Assembly (NCBI GenBank): GCA_964610175.1
Contig: CAZSVE010000115.1
Location: 1 to 7,161 of the forward strand
Reading direction: 5' to 3'
From: CAZSVE01 sp964610175
Lineage (GTDB): Bacteria > Pseudomonadota > Gammaproteobacteria > HK1
Length of the DNA stretch: 7,161 bases
The notes under the pieces are model-generated. The model worked only from the letters and a program-made list of their open reading frames with translations, searched no databases and was not told where the DNA came from. This document shows, piece by piece, positions 1 to 4,791 of the stretch; within the stretch, counting starts at the first letter, position 1; the number at the start of each line of letters is the position of its first letter. A program made the position numbers and the translations under genes.

Positions 1-2
1 AG

Positions 3-83
3 TGCTTCGCCCGATATGAACGAACGAAACAGGGCCACGGGCAGGGCCACGGGGAGTATCGCATCGGTGTCTGGGGGATGTGA
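3..83 (+). CDS. Possible 3' end of an unidentified upstream gene (partial)
   Basis: An open frame runs in from the left edge and stops at TGA 81-83. It gives about 26 residues ending in GEYRIGVWGM. A perfect 12-bp tandem duplication at 30-53 falls in frame and produces QGHGQGHG. I do not recognise the product. What supports it is mainly context: the dispersed repeats begin directly after this stop, just as a repeat begins about 13 bases after the acnA stop. It could equally be non-coding sequence that happens to be open. No domain, signal or motif can be assigned. Confidence 0.25.
   Translation, partial: CFARYERTKQGHGQGHGEYRIGVWGM
30..53. repeat. 12-bp perfect tandem duplication
   Basis: The 12-mer CAGGGCCACGGG occurs twice head to tail, at 30-41 and 42-53. 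It keeps the reading frame of the possible upstream gene tail and adds Q-G-H-G. This looks like a slippage duplication. Confidence 0.85.
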
Positions 84-204
84 TTTGTTCGTTTCCCGCT
101 CAGCTTCGCAAAAGAGTCGAGTTTTACAAGACTTTCATTTTGCGTTACCGATGCCAAATCATGCTCCAGCGAGGCTTGTGCTCGGACCGACAAGGCATGG
201 TTCG
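84..204 (+). repeat. Dispersed repeat family B, copy 1
   Basis: This copy shares an ordered series of blocks with copy 2 (821-956) and the inverted copy 3 (4086-4211). The blocks are a TTTCCCGCTCRGC-type block followed by TTCGCAA, a GAGTCG or GATCAAG block, TTTTACAAG, and an AATCATGCT block. The final part, 168-204, differs from the other copies. It matches the reverse complement of 916-952 in copy 2 at 32 of 37 positions, so that sub-segment is inverted here. No ORF or transposase is associated. The family looks like non-autonomous intergenic repeats, but its boundaries are approximate. Confidence 0.65.
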
Positions 205-206
205 TT

Positions 207-300
207 GAAGTATCGGAAGAACAAAAATCCCGAGAGAACCGCTGGGTACGCCAAGACCCACCCCGCTTCAGCCTTGGCGCGAAGCGCTAATATGTTCCAC
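207..300 (+). repeat. Dispersed repeat family A, copy 1
   Basis: It begins GAAGTATCGGAA and ends near GGCGCGAAGCGCTAATATG. Copies 2 (3744-3840) and 3 (4279-4363) share the same order of blocks. An internal perfect 7-bp inverted repeat pairs CGCCAAG (249-255) with CTTGGCG (273-279), and next to it is a GCGC-GAA-GCGC palindrome (277-287). No T-run follows, so it is not a standard terminator. It follows B copy 1 almost directly. Confidence 0.7.
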
Positions 301-304
301 AGAA

Positions 305-410
305 GGATGGGCAAAGGCGCGAAGCGCTGTGCCCATCATGGATGAGAGGTAACGTATCGTGATGGGCACGGCCCATCAGTCGTGACGGATTCGGGTGCCT
401 TTGCTCATCC
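305..410. repeat. Nested inverted repeat around GATGGGC/GCCCATC
   Basis: The outer arms at 305-318 (GGATGGGCAAAGGC) and 397-410 pair at 13 of 14 positions. Inside, GTGCCCATCA (329-338) pairs perfectly with TGATGGGCAC (360-369). An alternative perfect hairpin uses TGATGGGC (360-367), loop ACG, and GCCCATCA (371-378). The arms also carry a second copy of GGCGCGAAGCGCT (316-328), the motif that ends repeat A. There is no T-tract, so it is not an obvious terminator. It could be a cruciform, a structured RNA or a decayed mobile-element end. Confidence 0.6.
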
Positions 411-475
411 TACAAGGTTGATATAAACGGAAGACCGCCAGTCGGTTTCGGATTCATCGGGCCATCCGTACCCCG

Positions 476-492
476 AGCCAATGATGTTGGCT
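476..492. repeat. Short perfect hairpin
   Basis: AGCCAA (476-481) and TTGGCT (487-492) form a perfect 6-bp stem with a 5-base loop. No T-run follows. It is too small to assign a role. Confidence 0.45.
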
Positions 493-550
493 GGTTTCCA
501 ATCTTTCGCTTGGGAACCGGCGGTAAGGTTTTTTCTCGATTACGCCACTT

Positions 551-608
551 CCCGAAATTCGATCCATTTGCAAGGATTTCGGGTACTGGAACCTTTTGTC
601 GGTTCGAG
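551..608 (+). repeat. Degenerate partial copy of repeat B with a hairpin
   Basis: CCCGAAAT (551-558) and ATTTCGGG (576-583) form a perfect 8-bp inverted repeat. Downstream, the 14-mer TTTGTCGGTTCGAG (595-608) is identical to 926-939 in B copy 2. It is followed by an AAGNTTCGCT block, also shared with copy 2. Upstream similarity to B is weak, so this is either a fourth, eroded copy or a fragment. Confidence 0.45.
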
Positions 609-668
609 GTAAAGGTTCGCTGGTGTCGTTTCCTTCGACTCCGCGCGCGGGGCGGTCTCTGCGCGGGT

Positions 669-719
669 CGAGGGGTTCCCCGAGCGGAGCCGAGGGGTTC
701 CCCGAGCGGAGCCGAGGGG
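669..719. repeat. 22-bp tandem repeat, about 2.3 copies
   Basis: Two identical 22-bp units lie at 669-690 and 691-712, followed by the first bases of a third unit to 719. Each unit holds GGGGTTCCCC followed by GAGCGGAGC. The preceding segment (620-668) contains TTCGACTCCGCG and other GC-rich sequence resembling REP-type intergenic motifs seen in many bacterial genomes. That last comparison is from memory and was not searched. Confidence 0.8.
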
Positions 720-820
720 GAACGTTCTTGCGTCGTCGTTTTCTCCCTGGTTGCGGCTCGGCGGGTGCTGTGAATTCTGTCTGTTTCGTCGAATCCTGCC
801 TATCCCTCGTCGCGGTACGC

Positions 821-956
821 ACAAGCCTGCGCTAGAATGACCACTGATTTTTTTCCGCTCGGCATTCCCAAATGAGTCGCCATTTTACGAAACGCCGGTT
901 TTGCTTTACCAATGCCGAGTCATGCTTTGTCGGTTCGAGCACAAGCTTCGCTAAAG
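821..956 (+). repeat. Dispersed repeat family B, copy 2
   Basis: This copy is bounded by related sequences, ACAAGCCTGCGCTAGA at 821-836 and ACAAGCTTCGCTAAA at 941-955. The interior has a TTTTTTCCGCTCGGC block, GAGTCG, TTTTACGA and a GAGTCATGCT block, in the same order as copies 1 and 3. It ends about 50 bases before the acnA start, so any acnA promoter or leader would lie in or beside this repeat. Confidence 0.65.
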
Positions 957-994
957 CGTAGGATCGATACATCCCCCAACCTGTCGCGAACCTT

Positions 995-999
995 GAAGG
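995..999 (+). promoter_or_regulatory. Ribosome binding site of acnA
   Basis: GAAGG lies 7 bases before ATG 1007 and is the only good Shine-Dalgarno near the start of the aconitase frame. It supports this start over later in-frame methionines. Confidence 0.6.
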
Positions 1000-1006
1000 T
1001 AGCACC

Positions 1007-3730
1007 ATGAGAGACTCATTCGAAACAAACACCACCCTAACGGTCGATGAGAATCAGTACCGAATTTATAGCCTGCGGCGCCTCGATACCCACGCGGATA
1101 CCAGGCATCTCCCCTTCTCGTTGCGGATCCTTTTGGAAAATCTGCTTCGGCACGAAGATGGTGTAAGCGTTACCCGCGAAGATGTCCTGGCTCTGGCCGC
1201 ATGGGAGTCCCAGGCGGAACCGGCAACGGAAGTGGCATTTACGCCGAGCCGGGTGATCCTGCAGGATTTTACCGGTGTCCCCGCCTTGGTGGATCTGGCC
1301 GCCATGCGGGATGCCATGGAGGATCTCGGCGGGAAACCTTCGAAAATAAATCCCCTGTCCCCCGTGGAGCTCGTGATCGATCACTCGGTGCAGGTGGATG
1401 TTTCCAGTCGAAGGGATGCCTTGGCGCGCAATGCCGAGATGGAGTTTTCCCGCAATGGAGAACGCTACGCCTTTCTGCGATGGGGGCAGACCGCCTTGTC
1501 GAATTTTAGTGTGGTGCCGCCGGGCGCGGGGATCATCCATCAGATCAATGTGGAGTACCTGGCGCGTGTCGTGTTTACCGAGGCGTACCATGAGGAGGGG
1601 AGGGAGCATCTGCTGGCCTTTCCCGATACCGTCGTGGGGACCGATTCCCACACCACGATGATCAACGGTATCGGAATCCTCGGCTGGGGGGTTGGCGGTA
1701 TCGAGGCAGAGGCGGCCATGTTGGGTCAACCCATCACCATGCTGATCCCGCAAGTGGTGGGTTGCAGGCTCGTTGGAGAGTTGCCCGAGGGGAGCACCGC
1801 TACGGATTTGGTCCTCGCCCTGGTGGAAATGCTGCGCGCCCATGGCGTCGTCGGCAAATTCGTGGAATTCTTCGGAACCGGGCTCGATCACCTGTCCCTG
1901 GCCGATCGGTCCACCATCGCCAACATGGCGCCCGAATACGGTGCCACCTGCGGCATCTTTCCCATCGATGAGGAAACCCTGCATTACTTGGCCTTGAGCG
2001 GACGGACACCGGCAACCATTGCCCTGGTTGCGGCCTATGCCAGGGAGCAGGGGATGTTCCGGGAAACCGGGTCGTCCATGATCCACCCGACGACCCAGTA
2101 CACCGATGTCGTCGAATTGGATCTCGGGACCGTGCAGCCGAGCCTGGCGGGTCCCAGGCGACCCCAAGACCGGATCTTGCTTCGTAATGCCAAGAAGACC
2201 GTTCGGGAGGCCCTGCATGCCATACGGACGGAAAAAGGCGATTCGGATATCCCGACGCGGCCCAAACGAAATTCCATGATCATAAGGCACGAAGGGAATT
2301 CTTACATCGTCGAGGACGGCGCCATCGTGATCGCGGCCATTACTTCCTGCACCAATACCTCCAATCCCGATGTCATGGTAAGTGCCGGACTCGTTGCCAA
2401 GAAGGCCTTTTTCAAGGGACTCAACGCAAAACCATGGGTAAAGACCAGTCTCGCCCCGGGATCGCTGGTGGTAACCGAATATCTGCGGGCATCGGGTCTC
2501 CTTCCTTACCTGGAAAGGCTTGGCTTTCACGTCGTGGGATATGGCTGCACCACCTGTATCGGAAACGCGGGGCCACTTCGCGATATCATCGCCTCGGATG
2601 TCCGGGCCGGAAATCTCATCGCATCGGCCATCCTTTCCGGCAACCGTAATTTCGAGGGACGCATTCACCCAGACGTCAAGATGAATTTCATCGCGTCGCC
2701 GCCGCTGGTCGTCGCCTACGCCCTGGCGGGCACCATGGATATAGATGTCTATCGGGATCGCCTGGGCTATGACTACGACGGAAAACCGGTATTCTTGTCC
2801 GATCTTTGGCCGAGTCGTCGCGAGGTTCAGGACATTATCGGCAGCCATATCGATACCGACCTGTTCACATCCGGCTACCAGGACGTATTCCTGGGGGATG
2901 ATAACTGGCGAACCATTCCCATCTCGGCCACCGAGCGGTTTTCATGGGATGAATCCTCCACGTACATCCGCCATCCTCCCTACTTTTCCAACATGTCCCG
3001 CGATCCCGACGACCCCGAACCCATTCGATCGGCGCGGGTGCTTGCCCTGCTCGGAGATGGCATTACCACCGATCACATCTCTCCCGCCGGGGTCATCGGG
3101 AGTGACGGTCCGGCGGGGCGCTATCTACAGGAACACGGTGTGGCCCCGGATGACTTCAACTCCTACGGTTCACGCCGGGGCAACCATGAGGTAATGGTGC
3201 GTGGGGCCTTCGCCAATGTTCGCCTGCGAAACCAATTGGTTCCCGGAACCGAGGGTGGATGGAGTGTGCACGGGCCGACGGGGGAAAAGATGCCCATCTA
3301 CGACGTCGCCAGGAAATACCAGGAAGAAAATACCTCCCTTATCATCATTGCGGGCAAGGAATACGGCAGCGGCTCCTCTCGGGATTGGGCAGCCAAGGGA
3401 ACCCGGTTATTGGGCGTGAAAGCGGTACTCGCCGAAAGCTTCGAACGCATCCACCGATCCAACCTCATCGGCATGGGGATACTGCCGTTGCAATTCTCGG
3501 ATGGGCAAAACGCTGCGTCCCTGGGGCTTACCGGATTCGAGACCTATGATCCGGACCCCCTGGTGTCAGGTGCCCGTGAGATGGCCATTACGGCGACGAC
3601 TCCGGAGGGAATCGCGAAACGGTTTACCGTCGCTATCCGCATCGATACCCCCAAGGAGTGGGAATATTATCGGCACGGGGGGATCCTCCCGTATGTGTTG
3701 CGCGGTTTGCTGTCACCCATGGCGAAATAG
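1007..3730 (+). CDS. acnA: Aconitate hydratase A (AcnA/IRP1-type aconitase)
   Basis: This cytoplasmic [4Fe-4S] enzyme interconverts citrate and isocitrate in the TCA cycle; some homologues also act on 2-methylaconitate. The 907 residues are close to the usual 890-900 of AcnA. Cluster ligands are visible as C448 (ITSCTNTSNP) and C514/C517 (GYGCTTCIGN). The N-terminal half has the family block VVGTDSHTTMINGIGILGWG. The swivel domain has TTDHISPAG (D689-H690) and KEYGSGSSRDW (784-794) with the substrate-binding Ser/Arg cluster. Domain order is that of AcnA/IRP1, not AcnB. The ATG is supported by GAAGG at 995-999, 7 bases upstream. The gene stands alone, between repeat-rich spacers, with a terminator about 130 bases after its stop. 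A 603-codon antisense frame overlaps it but looks like a codon-bias shadow. The enzyme appears intact, with no missing catalytic residue noticed. Confidence 0.97.
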   Translation: MRDSFETNTTLTVDENQYRIYSLRRLDTHADTRHLPFSLRILLENLLRHEDGVSVTREDVLALAAWESQAEPATEVAFTPSRVILQDFTGVPALVDLAAMRDAMEDLGGKPSKINPLSPVELVIDHSVQVDVSSRRDALARNAEMEFSRNGERYAFLRWGQTALSNFSVVPPGAGIIHQINVEYLARVVFTEAYHEEGREHLLAFPDTVVGTDSHTTMINGIGILGWGVGGIEAEAAMLGQPITMLIPQVVGCRLVGELPEGSTATDLVLALVEMLRAHGVVGKFVEFFGTGLDHLSLADRSTIANMAPEYGATCGIFPIDEETLHYLALSGRTPATIALVAAYAREQGMFRETGSSMIHPTTQYTDVVELDLGTVQPSLAGPRRPQDRILLRNAKKTVREALHAIRTEKGDSDIPTRPKRNSMIIRHEGNSYIVEDGAIVIAAITSCTNTSNPDVMVSAGLVAKKAFFKGLNAKPWVKTSLAPGSLVVTEYLRASGLLPYLERLGFHVVGYGCTTCIGNAGPLRDIIASDVRAGNLIASAILSGNRNFEGRIHPDVKMNFIASPPLVVAYALAGTMDIDVYRDRLGYDYDGKPVFLSDLWPSRREVQDIIGSHIDTDLFTSGYQDVFLGDDNWRTIPISATERFSWDESSTYIRHPPYFSNMSRDPDDPEPIRSARVLALLGDGITTDHISPAGVIGSDGPAGRYLQEHGVAPDDFNSYGSRRGNHEVMVRGAFANVRLRNQLVPGTEGGWSVHGPTGEKMPIYDVARKYQEENTSLIIIAGKEYGSGSSRDWAAKGTRLLGVKAVLAESFERIHRSNLIGMGILPLQFSDGQNAASLGLTGFETYDPDPLVSGAREMAITATTPEGIAKRFTVAIRIDTPKEWEYYRHGGILPYVLRGLLSPMAK

Positions 3731-3743
3731 TGCCGTTTGCCTG

Positions 3744-3840
3744 GAAGTATCGGAAAAAAACTAAAGATTCTCGGAGAATCGGTGTGTGCGCCAAGGCCCA
3801 CCCCCGCTTCGGTCTTGGCGCGAAGCGCCAATATGCTCTA
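3744..3840 (+). repeat. Dispersed repeat family A, copy 2
   Basis: It begins GAAGTATCGGAA 13 bases after the acnA stop and ends near GGCGCGAAGCGCCAATATG. The inverted repeat is conserved: CGCCAAG (3789-3795) pairs with CTTGGCG (3814-3820). Between the arms, CCCACCCCCGCTTC matches copy 1 apart from an extra C. The conserved stem in two otherwise diverged copies suggests the structure matters to the element. Confidence 0.75.
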
Positions 3841-3857
3841 TCCCGTATTCTGGACTG

Positions 3858-3899
3858 ATCCCCGGGCGGATAAGGATTACCCTTGACCCGGGGATTTTT
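3858..3899 (+). terminator. Rho-independent terminator downstream of acnA
   Basis: ATCCCCGGG (3858-3866) pairs perfectly with CCCGGGGAT (3887-3895), and the T-run TTTTT covers 3895-3899. A small inner stem AAGG/CCTT (3872-3875, 3881-3884) sits in the 20-base loop. The opposite strand has no T-run, so it acts on + strand transcripts. It would end the acnA message about 130 bases after the stop, with repeat A copy 2 inside the 3' UTR. Confidence 0.75.
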
Positions 3900-4085
3900 C
3901 CATGGGGGAGCGAGGTCGGAATCCGAGTCACCGGCTTTGTCCACATTCTTTCAGGGAAATCGATTTCCGGGTTTCGAGGAAAATCGTGGTTTTTTCGGCT
4001 CGATCCGACCTTCGACGCTGATTCGGCTCCGATCCGTTGGCCAGTCGAGTTGTTGTTGACCAGTTGGCGCGAAGTCGGTTTATAC

Positions 4086-4211
4086 TTAGCGAAGCTTCGC
4101 CTCGAATCGATGAAGCATGATTGAGGCTTGATAAGCCGATATTGGCCCCTTGTAAAACTTGATCCAATTGCGAAGCCGAGCGGGAAATAGACGAATTAGC
4201 GAAGCTTCGCC
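4086..4211 (-). repeat. Dispersed repeat family B, copy 3 (inverted), bounded by 16-bp direct repeats
   Basis: Read on the - strand, this matches B copies 1 and 2: CCCGCTCGGCTTCGCAA, GATCAAGTTTTACAAG and AATCATGCTT blocks in the same order. Both ends are the identical 16-mer TTAGCGAAGCTTCGCC, at 4086-4101 and 4196-4211. Each contains the 12-bp palindrome GCGAAGCTTCGC. The ends are therefore at once direct repeats and partly inverted repeats. This is the best-preserved copy for defining element boundaries. Confidence 0.7.
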
Positions 4212-4217
4212 AAGCCA

Positions 4218-4246
4218 TTGAAATGGCGACACGATGATGTCATACG
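4218..4246 (+). promoter_or_regulatory. Weak candidate promoter for the lipoprotein-recD2 pair
   Basis: TTGAAA (4218-4223) lies 17 bases before CATACG (4241-4246), which is preceded by TG at 4238-4239 as in an extended -10. The -35 matches the consensus at five of six positions. The -10 is poor (three of six). It sits just after the end of repeat B copy 3 and runs into the 15-bp triplicate. Treat it as a guess. Confidence 0.2.
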
Positions 4247-4286
4247 TCGGGGTATCATGCGCTGGGGTATCGTACGCTGGAGGTAT
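4241..4286. repeat. 15-16-bp direct repeat, three copies
   Basis: The units are CATACGTCGGGGTAT (4241-4255), CATGCGCTGGGGTAT (4256-4270) and CGTACGCTGGAGGTAT (4271-4286). They lie about 100-150 bases upstream of the lipoprotein start and merge into repeat A copy 3 through the shared GGTATCGG. They could be binding sites for a regulator or simple slippage products. Confidence 0.7.
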
Positions 4287-4363
4287 CGGAAAAACATCGA
4301 AGATCTCGAATGCGCCTGGACCCAATTCCTCATCGGTCCTGGCGCGCAGCTAACATGTTCACC
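4279..4363 (+). repeat. Dispersed repeat family A, copy 3 (diverged)
   Basis: It starts GGAGGTATCGGAAAAAC and ends GGCGCGCAGCTAACATGTTCACC. This parallels GAAGTATCGGAA and GGCGCGAAGCGCTAATATGTTCCAC of copy 1. The CGCCAAG/CTTGGCG stem is eroded here. The copy ends about 13 bases before the ribosome binding site of the lipoprotein gene, so it probably forms part of its leader. Confidence 0.6.
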
Positions 4364-4375
4364 AAACAAAAATTA

Positions 4376-4381
4376 TAAGGA
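4376..4381 (+). promoter_or_regulatory. Ribosome binding site of the cytochrome lipoprotein
   Basis: TAAGGA lies 7 bases before ATG 4389. It fixes this start rather than an in-frame ATG at 4218, which would translate the repeats and bury the signal peptide. Confidence 0.7.
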
Positions 4382-4388
4382 TACGATT

Positions 4389-4781
4389 ATGAAAAAGGTC
4401 ATCAAGGTGCTATCACTTGTCGGGATATGCGCAGTGTCCATTACCGGTTGTGGAGAGAGCAGCGTTAGTTTCCAAAACGACGTGCGCCCGATCCTCGCTA
4501 AGAATTGTCTCGAGTGCCACCAACCGGGTGCCAAGGGCTTCCAGGAAAGTGGATTGGCGGTAGGCGACTACGAGAGCCTCATGAAAGGCACCAAACCCGC
4601 CGCGGGCGAACAACGCGGTCAGGTAATCGTGCCGGGTGACAGCATTTCGAGTACCCTGATCATCCTGGTCGAGGGACGCGCCGATCCGTCCATCAGTATG
4701 CCTCACGACAGAGAGCCCTTGAAGGAAAAGGATATTGCCATCCTGAAAAAATGGATCGATCAGGGCGCCAAGAACAACTGA
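4389..4781 (+). CDS. Small lipoprotein with one c-type haem site (planctomycete-type cytochrome c domain)
   Basis: The 130-residue protein begins with a lipoprotein signal peptide: KK at 2-3, a hydrophobic core at 4-19 and lipobox ITGC ending at C21. Gly22 follows, so there is no Asp+2 inner-membrane retention signal. The mature part has the motif FQNDVRPILAKNCLECH, with haem attachment at C40-x2-C43 and proximal H44. A later SMPHDREPL block offers M104 as the likely distal ligand, followed by the usual DIAILKKWIDQGA tail. This layout matches the short cytochrome domains often fused to large proteins in Planctomycetes and found singly in proteobacteria. It probably carries electrons at the periplasmic face of the envelope; its partner is unknown. 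No oxidase, dehydrogenase or cytochrome maturation gene is in view. recD2 follows after 10 bases, so they may be co-transcribed. The haem and lipid sites are clear; the physiological role is not. Confidence 0.88.
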   Translation: MKKVIKVLSLVGICAVSITGCGESSVSFQNDVRPILAKNCLECHQPGAKGFQESGLAVGDYESLMKGTKPAAGEQRGQVIVPGDSISSTLIILVEGRADPSISMPHDREPLKEKDIAILKKWIDQGAKNN

Positions 4782-4791
4782 CACAAAATGC

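Larger units (their letters stand above)
84..1006. other. Repeat-rich intergenic region with no credible gene
   Basis: This 0.9-kb stretch upstream of acnA has short open frames on both strands (for example 16-345 + and 454-822 -). None has a good ribosome binding site or a recognisable protein, and they run across repeat boundaries. The DNA is instead made of copies of repeat families B and A, several perfect hairpins, a nested inverted repeat and a 22-bp tandem repeat. I see no convincing sigma-70 promoter for acnA in it, and no RNA gene that I can name. Confidence 0.7.
3731..4388. other. Repeat-rich intergenic region between acnA and the cytochrome lipoprotein
   Basis: About 660 bases lack a credible gene. 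In order they hold repeat A copy 2, a rho-independent terminator, a low-complexity stretch with the perfect 14-bp palindrome GGAAATCGATTTCC (3955-3968), near-identical direct repeats TCGGCTC(C)GATCCG at 3995-4007 and 4023-4036, inverted repeat B copy 3, a 15-bp triplicate and repeat A copy 3. Open frames such as 3786-4124 (+) and 3928-4218 (-) run through these repeats and have no recognisable product. Confidence 0.7.

Noticed and set aside
16..345. 109-codon + strand ORF at the left end
   Set aside because: It crosses repeat B copy 1 and repeat A copy 1 and ends in the nested inverted repeat. The translation is simply that of repeats and has no protein-like conservation.
454..835. Overlapping short ORFs on both strands (454-822, 510-773, 540-824, 596-835)
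   Set aside because: They overlap each other in several frames across a GC-rich tandem repeat. Their Arg- and Gly-rich translations reflect composition, not a gene.
927..964. Possible sigma-70 promoter for acnA (TTGTCG with GCTAAA or TAGGAT)
   Set aside because: The -10 candidates match poorly or the spacing is 18 or more bases; nothing stands out from background in repeat DNA.
832..1035. 67-codon - strand ORF over the acnA leader
   Set aside because: It is a translation of repeat B copy 2. Its similarity to part of the 16-345 frame (LVLxPTKH) comes from the inverted repeat core, not from homologous proteins.
1037..2848. 603-codon open frame on the - strand inside acnA
   Set aside because: It lies entirely antisense to a fully supported aconitase. 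Its translation has no recognisable domain, is rich in G, H, R and Q, and is explained by the codon bias of acnA. No ribosome binding site is evident.
4241..4286. Possible start of a CRISPR array
   Set aside because: The units are only 15-16 bases, directly adjacent with no spacers, and there are only three of them; no cas gene is present.
3786..4325. ORFs in the acnA-lipoprotein spacer (3786-4124 +, 3928-4218 -, 4086-4325 -)
   Set aside because: They run through the terminator, repeat B copy 3 or the 15-bp triplicate and give repeat-derived peptides with no signal, motif or ribosome binding site.
4218..4388. Upstream extension of the cytochrome lipoprotein to ATG 4218
   Set aside because: The extension translates the 15-bp triplicate and repeat A copy 3 and would bury the signal peptide. 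ATG 4389 has a good ribosome binding site and leaves a proper lipobox.
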